From positions 1-37,999 of the forward strand of contig DATDBU010000089.1 in the NCBI GenBank assembly GCA_036524675.1: a stretch of 37,999 nucleotides of DNA. The letters run 5' to 3'. The notes under the pieces are model-generated. The model was not told the DNA's origin and searched no databases. It worked only from the letters and a program-made list of their open reading frames with translations. The position numbers were made by a program, and so were the translations under genes. The DNA is from DATDAW01 sp036524675 (GTDB lineage Bacteria > Verrucomicrobiota > Verrucomicrobiia > Chthoniobacterales > DASVRZ01). Positions 23,976 through 31,743 of the stretch are shown piece by piece (the stretch's first letter is position 1; each line of letters begins with the position of its first letter).

Positions 23976-25022
23976 GTGAAGCTGGTAATTTTCAAGGTTA
24001 ATCAACTGGGCGATAACGTCGTTTTTCTTCCCGTTGTCCAGGAGCTTCGCAAACGATTTCCGGATTGGGAGATAATCGTTGCTACCAGCCCGGCGGCTGC
24101 CGATCTATACCGCGGATGGATTCAAGACGACCGGCTACTTGTCCATCCGACCAGCGAGTTCAACAGGTCATGGAAAAAACCAACCAAATTTCTCGCGTTG
24201 GCGACTGAAGTCCGAAAATTCAAACCTGACGCGTGTCTCATCCCGCAAGACCAGGCGAACGCAGCTTACGGCCTCGCACTGCTTTCCGGAGCACGAGTCC
24301 GGGTCGGCGCCAAACTGCCGTTCATCAAATTGTCCTTCGCGTTGACACATTGTGCTCAACTTGTTCCCGATACCAAAGTCCCCTTGCAAAACTGGTCGAT
24401 GGTCAAAGGCCTCTTGGAAGAATTGGCGCCAAACGCATCCTGGCCAGCAGTTCCGCCTCCACCCGATTTAAGTCGTCTTCTTTCCAGCGATAACGATACC
24501 GAAAAGTGTGTTGTGATTCATCCAGGTGCGAGCCGCCCTTATCAACGATGGCCGGTTGATCGCATGGCAGCGCTGGCATCGAGGCTCCTCGATAGCGGCG
24601 TTGGCGTCATCTGGATCGACCAGCCCCAGGCTCCGGCGCCCTCGCCTCAAAGAAATCTGGTCGTTCGCAAGACCCCGAACCTGTCGAGCCTGGTCTCGAC
24701 GATCAATTCCGCGTGCCTGTTCGTTGGCAACAACTCAGGTCCCATGCACATCGCCACCGCACTGGGCGTGCCGTCCGTGATTCCGTGCGGTCCCAGCCAT
24801 ATCAATTGGGATCCTTACTGGCATGGAGATCGAATCCGTCTTTTGCGGCACCCGTCGCTGCCATGCTTGCCATGCGACACGTTGTTCCTGGCCCGGAACG
24901 TCTGCACCAACGCAACCGAGCCGATGGCATGCATGAACTACTGGACCGTAGATCGCGTTTTTGAAGAGGTTCAGGCGTGGAAAAAAAAATGGGAGTCGTC
25001 GGATACCAGAACTCCGTTGTGA
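23976..25022 (+). CDS. Glycosyltransferase family 9 (heptosyltransferase-like)
   Basis: The 348-residue protein has the GT9 start MKLVIFKVNQLGDNVVFLPVVQELRKRF and the donor-binding half (CVVIHPGASRPYQRWPVDRMAALASRLL, then VGNNSGPMHIATALGVPSV). GT9 enzymes such as WaaC and WaaF add heptose from ADP-heptose to the LPS core, so this probably decorates the lipid A core or a related surface glycan. A cluster of cysteines (CLPCDTLFL...NVC) near residue 295 is unusual for the family and may bind metal or form disulfides. The start is GTG. It is followed at 25150 by lepA, with no promoter apparent between them. Confidence 0.9.
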   Translation: MKLVIFKVNQLGDNVVFLPVVQELRKRFPDWEIIVATSPAAADLYRGWIQDDRLLVHPTSEFNRSWKKPTKFLALATEVRKFKPDACLIPQDQANAAYGLALLSGARVRVGAKLPFIKLSFALTHCAQLVPDTKVPLQNWSMVKGLLEELAPNASWPAVPPPPDLSRLLSSDNDTEKCVVIHPGASRPYQRWPVDRMAALASRLLDSGVGVIWIDQPQAPAPSPQRNLVVRKTPNLSSLVSTINSACLFVGNNSGPMHIATALGVPSVIPCGPSHINWDPYWHGDRIRLLRHPSLPCLPCDTLFLARNVCTNATEPMACMNYWTVDRVFEEVQAWKKKWESSDTRTPL

Positions 25023-25149
25023 GTTTCAGACGCATCGAACGAGAACAAGCTGTTGCTTCCCGGCAATTCACCTTCCGATTTACCATTTTCGACGCGCCAA
25101 ACTGCATTTGACCACTCAGGGCCGAACCGCGATATTGCGCGCCTTTCGC

Positions 25150-26955
25150 ATGGCAAATTCCCGCACCCGCAACTTCTGTATCATCGCGCACATCGATCAC
25201 GGGAAAACGACGCTCTCGGATCGTCTTCTCGAATTCACCGGCACGATTCAGAAACGCGAAGCGCAGGATCAGCTTCTCGACGCGATGGACCTCGAGCGCG
25301 AACGCGGCATCACGATCAAGTCCCACCCGATTGCGATGCGTTACACAGCAAAGGACGGCCAGGAATACAAATTGAATCTCATGGACACGCCGGGCCACGT
25401 GGATTTCGCCTACGAAGTCTCGCGCTCGCTGGCCGCGTGCGAAGGTGCACTCCTCATCGTTGATGCCGCGCAGGGCGTTGAAGCGCAAACAGTTGCGAAC
25501 GTTCACCTCGCTCTTAAACAAGGCCTCACGCTCATTCCGGTCATCAACAAAATCGACCTTCCAAACGCCGATTTGCCTACCGTAAAGCGGCAGCTTGAGG
25601 AAATTCTCGCGATACCCAGCGAAGAAGCGATTCCCGCGAGCGCCAAGGCTGGCATCGGCATCGAAGAAATTTTGGAAGCCGTTATCGAGCGGATCCCGCC
25701 TCCTTCGGACACGTTGGACGAAAAACTCCGCGCACTCGTTTTTGATTCTACCTTCGATACTTACCGCGGCGTGGTCGTTTATGTCCGCGTCGTCGACGGG
25801 TCCATCAAGGCTGGTGATCCGATTCGGACGATGGCCACGAACAAAAGTTACGACGTCAAGGAAGTCGGCATTTTTCGTCCGAGCCAGCCGAAAATGGTGG
25901 CTCAGGACATACTCGAAGCAGGCGACGTCGGGTACGTGATTGCCAACGTCAAATCGACTTCGGAAGTGAAGGTCGGTGACACACTGACGAGCGGACGCAC
26001 ACCCGCAGAGGCGCCGCTGGCTGGTTTTCAGGAAATTCATCCGATGGTTTTTTCGGGCATTTACCCGATCAACACCGCGGATTTCGAGCACTTGAAAACG
26101 GCGATGGGCAAATTGCAGCTCAACGATTCGGCATTTCACTACATGCCGGAATCATCGGTAGCCCTTGGGTTCGGGTTCCGCTGCGGATTCCTCGGTTTGC
26201 TCCACATGGAAATCATCCAGGAACGGCTCCGGCGCGAATACGACATGGACATCATCGCCACGTACCCGTCGGTTGTTTACCAAGTGGAAAAAACGAACGG
26301 TGAAGTCATCGAGGTGGATAACCCAGAGCATTTACCTGATTTCAGCCTCATCAAGGAAATACGCGAACCGCTCGTGAAAGCCTTCATCATGGTGCCAAAC
26401 GATTACATTTCGCCCTTGATGCAGCTCATTTTGGAGAAACGCGGAGAATTGAAGCACACCGAATCACTCGATACCCGGCGCGTGATGCTTGCCTGCGAAC
26501 TGCCGCTCAATGAGATTCTGGTGGACTTCAACGACAAGATTAAATCCATCACCAGGGGCTACGGCTCGATGGACTATGAGCACGGAGGTTATCGGGCGGA
26601 CAAACTGGTAAAGTTGGACATGCTGGTCAACGGCGAACCTGTGGATGCATTTTCCAGCATCGTGCATCGCGACAAGGCCGAGGCACGCGGTCGGGCTTTG
26701 GCGGCAAAATTGAAGGAAGTGATCCCAACGCAGCTATATCAGGTGGCGATCCAGGCAGCGATAGGTGGTAAAATCGTTGCCCGCGAAAACGTGAGCGCGC
26801 AACGCAAGAACGTGACGGCAAAATGTTACGGCGGCGACATCACGCGAAAACGGAAGCTTTTGGAGAAGCAGAAGGAAGGTAAAAAGCGGATGAAGGCTAT
26901 TGGGAAGGTCAACATTCCACAGGAGGCTTTCATCGAGGTTCTGAAGTCGAATTAA
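25150..26955 (+). CDS. lepA: Elongation factor 4 (LepA), ribosome back-translocase GTPase
   Basis: LepA binds ribosomes with GTP and helps recover stalled or mis-translocated states. From the ATG at 25150 it has 601 residues, the standard length. GTPase motifs are AHIDHGKTT (G1), DTPGH (G3) and NKID (G4); the LepA-specific C-terminal domain shows ENVSAQRKNVTAKCYGGDITRKRKLLEKQKEGKKRM. The longer open frame upstream has no homology and is not used. The gene is followed by lepB, the same order as in E. coli. No Shine-Dalgarno is visible. Confidence 0.98.
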   Translation: MANSRTRNFCIIAHIDHGKTTLSDRLLEFTGTIQKREAQDQLLDAMDLERERGITIKSHPIAMRYTAKDGQEYKLNLMDTPGHVDFAYEVSRSLAACEGALLIVDAAQGVEAQTVANVHLALKQGLTLIPVINKIDLPNADLPTVKRQLEEILAIPSEEAIPASAKAGIGIEEILEAVIERIPPPSDTLDEKLRALVFDSTFDTYRGVVVYVRVVDGSIKAGDPIRTMATNKSYDVKEVGIFRPSQPKMVAQDILEAGDVGYVIANVKSTSEVKVGDTLTSGRTPAEAPLAGFQEIHPMVFSGIYPINTADFEHLKTAMGKLQLNDSAFHYMPESSVALGFGFRCGFLGLLHMEIIQERLRREYDMDIIATYPSVVYQVEKTNGEVIEVDNPEHLPDFSLIKEIREPLVKAFIMVPNDYISPLMQLILEKRGELKHTESLDTRRVMLACELPLNEILVDFNDKIKSITRGYGSMDYEHGGYRADKLVKLDMLVNGEPVDAFSSIVHRDKAEARGRALAAKLKEVIPTQLYQVAIQAAIGGKIVARENVSAQRKNVTAKCYGGDITRKRKLLEKQKEGKKRMKAIGKVNIPQEAFIEVLKSN

Positions 26956-27099
26956 GAACTCATACCTTACTCCTACGCATTCCTACGCATCGTCGTAATC
27001 ATTCCTGCCTCGCCTCATTCAAGAGAGCAGAGAGTCAGAGCAATAGAGGCTGGAAGATTAAGATTACGAGCAGAGTAAGAGCATGATTATCCAGCATTT

Positions 27100-28209
27100 A
27101 TGACCCTTTTTGCCCCGAAATACGCAAAGGAAGCCTATCACATCGCGAAAAACGTTCAGCGCCTTCTGCGCTACAAACGCGACATCCTGAATAACGGGGA
27201 TTTCGAACGGCTTTCCGCGAAAAATGACGACCTTTTCGCCGCTGCAAAAGCCTCCAACAAGCCTGCTATCGAAGCACTCACAAAGGAACTGGATGTTGAG
27301 ATCGGAAAAGTCGCGCCGATGCCCAACCACCATTCGTGGCGGGAGAACTGCGAGACAATCCTCGTCGCCATTGTAATTGCCCTCGGTATCCGCGCTTATT
27401 TCCTGCAGCCGTTCAAAATTCCCACCGGTTCGATGCAACCGACCTTAAATGGAGTCATCGCCAAACGGCAGGACACACCACCTCCGAATGCCGTCCAACG
27501 CGCATGGGAAAAAGTCTGGAACGGCCGCACATATGTGAACCTCGTCTCGCCCGTAGACGACGAGGTGCTTCAATTGATCAACCGCCCTTTCCTGTGGTTC
27601 TCGCAGTCTACTCAGATCGTCATGGCCAGCGGGAGCACCTACAAAATTCCCTGCTCACCTCAGGATACCGAAATCCAGCTCGGCATCAGACCTGGCACGA
27701 CCGTCAAGACGGGCGAAACGCTGCTCCGGGCCAACATCACGACCGGTGATCAGGTCTTTGTAGATAAGTTCACGTACCATTTCCGCGCTCCACAACGGGC
27801 TGATGTTTTCGTTTTTACGACAACCAACATTGAAGCACTGCAACGCTATACCGGAGCATCCCAGACTCAGTTTTATATCAAACGTCTCGCCGCTCTCCCG
27901 GGCGACAATGCGCGTATTGATGAGCCAAACCTCTTTTTGAATGGCGAACTGGCAACGCAATGGCCGTTCCAACGCGTCATGAGCCTGCAAAACGGCTACC
28001 AGGGATACATGAACATCGAGAGCGCTCCATTGTTGTCCAAACCGGACCAAAGCTTCGACATACCCGCCGGGGGATACCTGGCGTTGGGCGACAACAGCAG
28101 GAACAGCCTCGACAGTCGCTACTGGGGACCTGTGCCCGAGCCCAACATCGTGGGTCGGGGATGGCTCGTTTACTGGCCCTTTGGCCAGCACTTTGGATTC
28201 GTAAAGTAG
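27100..28209 (+). CDS. lepB: Signal peptidase I
   Basis: The enzyme removes Sec and Tat signal peptides in the inner membrane. The 369-residue protein has catalytic Ser111 in PTGSMQPTL, Lys261 in FYIKRLAALPGD, and the box E motif GDNSRNSLDSRYWG; one membrane anchor precedes Ser111 (TILVAIVIALGIRAYFLQPF). Two features differ from E. coli: an N-terminal basic helical extension of about 80 residues, and an insertion that makes the Ser-to-Lys gap 150 residues compared with 55 in E. coli LepB. It follows lepA by 144 bp and is probably in the same unit or its own promoter region. Confidence 0.95.
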   Translation: MTLFAPKYAKEAYHIAKNVQRLLRYKRDILNNGDFERLSAKNDDLFAAAKASNKPAIEALTKELDVEIGKVAPMPNHHSWRENCETILVAIVIALGIRAYFLQPFKIPTGSMQPTLNGVIAKRQDTPPPNAVQRAWEKVWNGRTYVNLVSPVDDEVLQLINRPFLWFSQSTQIVMASGSTYKIPCSPQDTEIQLGIRPGTTVKTGETLLRANITTGDQVFVDKFTYHFRAPQRADVFVFTTTNIEALQRYTGASQTQFYIKRLAALPGDNARIDEPNLFLNGELATQWPFQRVMSLQNGYQGYMNIESAPLLSKPDQSFDIPAGGYLALGDNSRNSLDSRYWGPVPEPNIVGRGWLVYWPFGQHFGFVK

Positions 28210-28248
28210 ATTCCAGGCCTTTACTAAATCAAGATGGGGATTCCCCCT

Positions 28249-29532
28249 CTACTTGATTGCTGCGGCCATGATTTTGAACGTGTCGGTGTTGTCCAGGAAG
28301 CCGGCCACCTTTTCGCTCCCGGGTCCTTCACCCAGCATCCAGACGTCTCCTCCGGAGTGAAATGCGGAACCTGTTTTCAGCAGTGCCGGCTGCCTCGCGG
28401 ATGCTGCCAGCGGATCGGCATTTGCAGCAACCGGCGCTGGATTGACCGACGGATCGGGGCCGCCCGGTCCCGTTGCCCATGTGAGAATGGGGATTTTTGT
28501 GATCGGGCTCGGTTTCAGCAGTTGGTCGCCTTTTGCCGAAATTGGCTGACCAGGGCTGATCGCCAGTCCGCCCGTTTCATGGTCTGTCGTCGCAAGGAGC
28601 AGGACGTCCGGTCCAATATGCCGACGCAAAAACTCCAGGGTCCGGTCGAAAACCAGCACTTCCTCCATGGCGCGTCTCGCCTGATTCTGATGTGCCGCCT
28701 TGTCCGGAAGGCCAGCCTCAATGATGAACACATACGGTTTTCCGGCATTTTGCAGCAACGCAAGCCCTTCGCGCACCAGGTCTTCCAACGCAGGTTTGCG
28801 CGGACCGTCGGCAATGTAAGGAAAGACGTCTGGGTGGAAAACGCCGAGAATCGGCTCACTCAAATCCTTCGATTTGTCAGCAATGAACTTGTCCCAGGAA
28901 TTGTAATAACGGATGCGCGACGCGGCCAAAAGCTGCTTTGTTTCTTCGAAAACCGGCGCGAATTTCGCCTCTTTCTCGTCCTTCGAAAACTCGCCTTCGA
29001 AATACTGGAAACCACCGCCAAACAGAAAATCCGCGCTTTTTCCAAGCGCCCGGACTTCTTTATTCGCAATGATGTATTCCTCGCGTCGATTCGGATGCTC
29101 GATCACAAACGAACTCGGTGTTGCGCCCGTAACTGAATCGTCGCTGATGACGCCCGTGTTCCAGCCAGCTTTTTTCGCCAGTTCGAGAATGCTCGGCTGC
29201 GACGGTTGTCCTGGCGCGGAGGCCCCGACGACGGCGTTGAGCGCCTTGAATCCCCGCGCCATTGCAGTGGCTCCCGCACCGGAATCCGTGATCATTCCAT
29301 CCGCGGAAACCGTCCGGACAAACGCCGTGTGCGGCATTGTTTCGAAGCTCAACCGCGAATTCGCGCCGTTCTTGTAAATCCGCGTCGCGGTGATGAGCTC
29401 CATCGACGTTCCGTCGGCAATAACCAGCACAACGCCTTTCGGTTGCCCTGCAAGACCAACAGCATCGACCAAGCCGCAGTTCAATAAGGCGATAACAGCG
29501 ACAACTGCTCGAAGTCTCTGTTTCATCGTCAA
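28249..29532 (-). CDS. Alkaline phosphatase family protein (exported)
   Basis: The 427-residue protein begins with a signal peptide (MKQRLRAVVAVIALLNCGLVDA) and has the PhoA fold pattern. Metal and nucleophile sites appear as IADGTS (Asp), DSGAGATAMARG (nucleophile Ser expected after the DS motif), EAGLPDKAAHQNQ (Asp, His), TTDHETGG (Asp, His) and HSGGDVW (His) near the end. PhoA releases phosphate from phosphomonoesters in the periplasm. The loop residues Asp153/Lys328-type of E. coli PhoA are not assigned. Start ATG overlaps the M29 stop by 4 bp, so translational coupling is likely. Confidence 0.88.
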   Translation of the reverse strand: MTMKQRLRAVVAVIALLNCGLVDAVGLAGQPKGVVLVIADGTSMELITATRIYKNGANSRLSFETMPHTAFVRTVSADGMITDSGAGATAMARGFKALNAVVGASAPGQPSQPSILELAKKAGWNTGVISDDSVTGATPSSFVIEHPNRREEYIIANKEVRALGKSADFLFGGGFQYFEGEFSKDEKEAKFAPVFEETKQLLAASRIRYYNSWDKFIADKSKDLSEPILGVFHPDVFPYIADGPRKPALEDLVREGLALLQNAGKPYVFIIEAGLPDKAAHQNQARRAMEEVLVFDRTLEFLRRHIGPDVLLLATTDHETGGLAISPGQPISAKGDQLLKPSPITKIPILTWATGPGGPDPSVNPAPVAANADPLAASARQPALLKTGSAFHSGGDVWMLGEGPGSEKVAGFLDNTDTFKIMAAAIK

Positions 29533-30641
29533 CTGATCAGGCTTTCCGGATTCAGCCCCACGAGGGATGGCTCGACAAAAAGGCCGTCCTTCCGGATCAA
29601 TTTCCCGTCAAACCACACTTCCCCGCCCCCGTAATCCGCTCGCTGAATGCTCACCAAGTCCCAGTGAACCTGAGAACGGTTGCCGTTGTCCGCCTGCTCA
29701 TAAGCCTGCCCAGGCGTGAAATGGAACGATCCGCTGATTTTCTCGTCGAACAAAATGTCACGCATCGGCTGCAAAATGTGCGGATTGAACCCAAGCGAAA
29801 ATTCCCCGATGTAACGGGCGCCTTCGTCGGAATCCAGGATGGCATTGATCTTCTCCGGATTGTTTCCCGTGGCTTCGATCACTTTCCCTTTTGAAAAACG
29901 AAGCGTGATGTCGTCGAAACCGCCACCCTGATAAATCGTTGGCGCGTTGAAATGCACGTAACCCTCCACCGAATCCCGCACCGGACATGAAAAGACCTCG
30001 CCGTCGGGGATGTTGTGGGATCCGCCGCAAATGATTCCGCCGATGCCCTTAATGCTGAAACGCAAATCCGTTTTCGGCCCTTTGATGTGGACGGCGTCCG
30101 TAACGTTCATCAGCTTTTTGAGCGCCTCCATTCCCGGCTCCATCTTCGCGTAATCGAGTGTGCATACCGTGAAGAAAAAATCTTCGAACGCCTCGGTGCT
30201 CATCCCGGCTTGTTGAGCCATCGATGGCGTGGGCCAGCGGAGCACACACCATTTCGTCTTTTTCACGCGGTGATCGAGCACAGGTTTGAGGCTCTTCATG
30301 GCCAGTTTCATGCGATCCGTGGGAACGTCCGAAAGTTCAGTAATATTGTTGCTACCCCGCAATGCGATGTAGGCGTCCATTCGTGTCATCCGGGCGAGCT
30401 CGATTTCGGAAAGCAAATCATATTGCGCTTCCGTCGCCTCCCGCATGAGCTCGCGCGTAACCACTGCCCGATTGATCTGCACGAACGGCAACGCGCCTCT
30501 TGACCGCGCAGCACGGATAAGCGCAACAACCATTTCCTCCGGGATATCGGATGCGTCGATGAGCACCTTTTCGCCGGGCTGCAGTTTGGTTGAATACGTC
30601 ACCAGCAGCGCGGCGAGTTTCGAAAAGCGAGAATCGGTCAT
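29529..30641 (-). CDS. M29-family (AmpS/AmpT-like) aminopeptidase
   Basis: The 370-residue protein matches thermophilic M29 metallopeptidases from its N terminus (KLAALLVTYSTKLQPGEKVLIDAS) through GSHNIPDGEVFSCPV, GARYIGEFSLGFN, SFHFTPGQAYE and QVHWDLV, the family sites that carry the metal-binding Glu and His residues. M29 enzymes are dimeric cytoplasmic exopeptidases that remove N-terminal residues. It has no signal peptide. It precedes the alkaline phosphatase gene in the same operon, an uncommon pairing with no obvious functional link. Confidence 0.9.
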   Translation of the reverse strand: MTDSRFSKLAALLVTYSTKLQPGEKVLIDASDIPEEMVVALIRAARSRGALPFVQINRAVVTRELMREATEAQYDLLSEIELARMTRMDAYIALRGSNNITELSDVPTDRMKLAMKSLKPVLDHRVKKTKWCVLRWPTPSMAQQAGMSTEAFEDFFFTVCTLDYAKMEPGMEALKKLMNVTDAVHIKGPKTDLRFSIKGIGGIICGGSHNIPDGEVFSCPVRDSVEGYVHFNAPTIYQGGGFDDITLRFSKGKVIEATGNNPEKINAILDSDEGARYIGEFSLGFNPHILQPMRDILFDEKISGSFHFTPGQAYEQADNGNRSQVHWDLVSIQRADYGGGEVWFDGKLIRKDGLFVEPSLVGLNPESLIS

Positions 30642-30755
30642 GATTGAAATAAGAAGATGGAAACCTCAAAACTCGCAAGCGTACAAACATCACATGACCT
30701 TCGATCTGTCTCTCGCTCCCGCAAACATCCAGGTCAGACAGGTTCATATTGGCTC

Positions 30756-30782
30756 TTGAGTGCGGTGTGCTCTTAATATAAC
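30756..30782 (+). promoter_or_regulatory. Possible lpxI promoter giving a leaderless or near-leaderless start
   Basis: TTGAGT (30756-30761), a 15-bp spacer and TATAAC (30777-30782) resemble a sigma-70-type promoter, although the spacer is short. The GTG start of lpxI lies only three bases after the -10, so transcription would begin at or inside the start codon. Promoter assignment is by eye and weak. Confidence 0.3.
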
Positions 30783-30785
30783 TCC

Positions 30786-31592
30786 GTGATCGACTCTCTC
30801 GGTATCATTGCAGGCAACGGCGTTTATCCCCTCGAACTCGCGCGCAATGCCCGGGCGGCGGGTGTTACACGGGTGCACGTGGCGGCCTTCGAAAACGAAA
30901 CCCGGCCGGATTTGGCCGCGCTTGTGGATTCCATCACCTGGCTGCGCGTGGGACAATTGGGAAAATTAATCGCATTTTTCAAAAAGGCGGGTGTCAAAGA
31001 AGCAATCATGGCCGGCCAGATCGCGCCGAAGAACTTGTTCGACCTGCGTCCGGATTTCCGGACATTGCTGCTCCTGGGACGAATCAAGGAGCGCAATGCG
31101 GAGAGTCTGTTCGGCGGAATCGCCGATGAACTCGCGAAGGACGGCATCACGCTGCTACCTGCAACGACTTTCCTGGAAAAAGATCTCGCCCCGGCGGGCC
31201 ATATCGGCGGGCCTACGTTGAAAAAACGCGTCGTGGAGGACTTGGAATACGGTTATCGAATCGCGAAAGAAACGAGCCGGCTCGACATCGGACAAACGGT
31301 CGTCATTCGCAACGGGACAGTGCTAGCCGTCGAAGCCTTTGAAGGCACGAACGAAACGATTCTTCGAGGCGGCAAGCTCGGCCGCGGCGCTGCGGTCATG
31401 GTTAAAGTCTCCAAGCCGAAGCAGGATTTTCGTTTCGACGTGCCCGTCATCGGTCGCCAGACGCTCGAAACTGCCACCGAAGCCGGCCTGCTCGCGATCG
31501 GCATTGAGGCAGGCAAGACGCTGCTCTTGGAAAGAGAAAAAGTCATCGCCGAAGCCAGCACTCGTAAAATTTCCATCCACGGCATCGGCTAA
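30786..31592 (+). CDS. lpxI: UDP-2,3-diacylglucosamine pyrophosphatase LpxI
   Basis: LpxI cleaves UDP-2,3-diacylglucosamine to lipid X, the fourth step of lipid A synthesis, and replaces LpxH in many bacteria. The 268-residue protein has the LpxI (DUF1009) signatures: LGIIAGNGVYPLELARNA, MAGQIAPKNLF, AFEGTNETILRGG and FDVPVIGRQT, in which Asp218 probably corresponds to the catalytic Asp of Caulobacter LpxI. It shows the cell makes lipid A with the calcium-independent of LpxH route. The start is GTG. The usual lpx neighbours (lpxA, lpxB, fabZ) are not next to it. Confidence 0.95.
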   Translation: MIDSLGIIAGNGVYPLELARNARAAGVTRVHVAAFENETRPDLAALVDSITWLRVGQLGKLIAFFKKAGVKEAIMAGQIAPKNLFDLRPDFRTLLLLGRIKERNAESLFGGIADELAKDGITLLPATTFLEKDLAPAGHIGGPTLKKRVVEDLEYGYRIAKETSRLDIGQTVVIRNGTVLAVEAFEGTNETILRGGKLGRGAAVMVKVSKPKQDFRFDVPVIGRQTLETATEAGLLAIGIEAGKTLLLEREKVIAEASTRKISIHGIG

Positions 31593-31743
31593 CGCTGGGC
31601 ACCTCATTCGTGCTGGGAGTCCCTCCATCCGCGGAAAGCGCCATCGACAGGTCATCAACGGCTTTGAACCTTGAAATTAGCTGAAAGCCGTTACTTAGCC
31701 TTGCCCCATTAGTCCCCCCCTGCTTGGATACGGTCACCCTCTT

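Noticed and set aside
24802..26139. 445-codon minus-strand frame opposite lepA
   Set aside because: Long, but antisense to a highly conserved GTPase gene and without protein-family features; high GC keeps such frames open.
26975..26995. Short direct repeat CCTACGCAT after lepA
   Set aside because: Only two copies of nine to ten bases; not distinguishable from chance.
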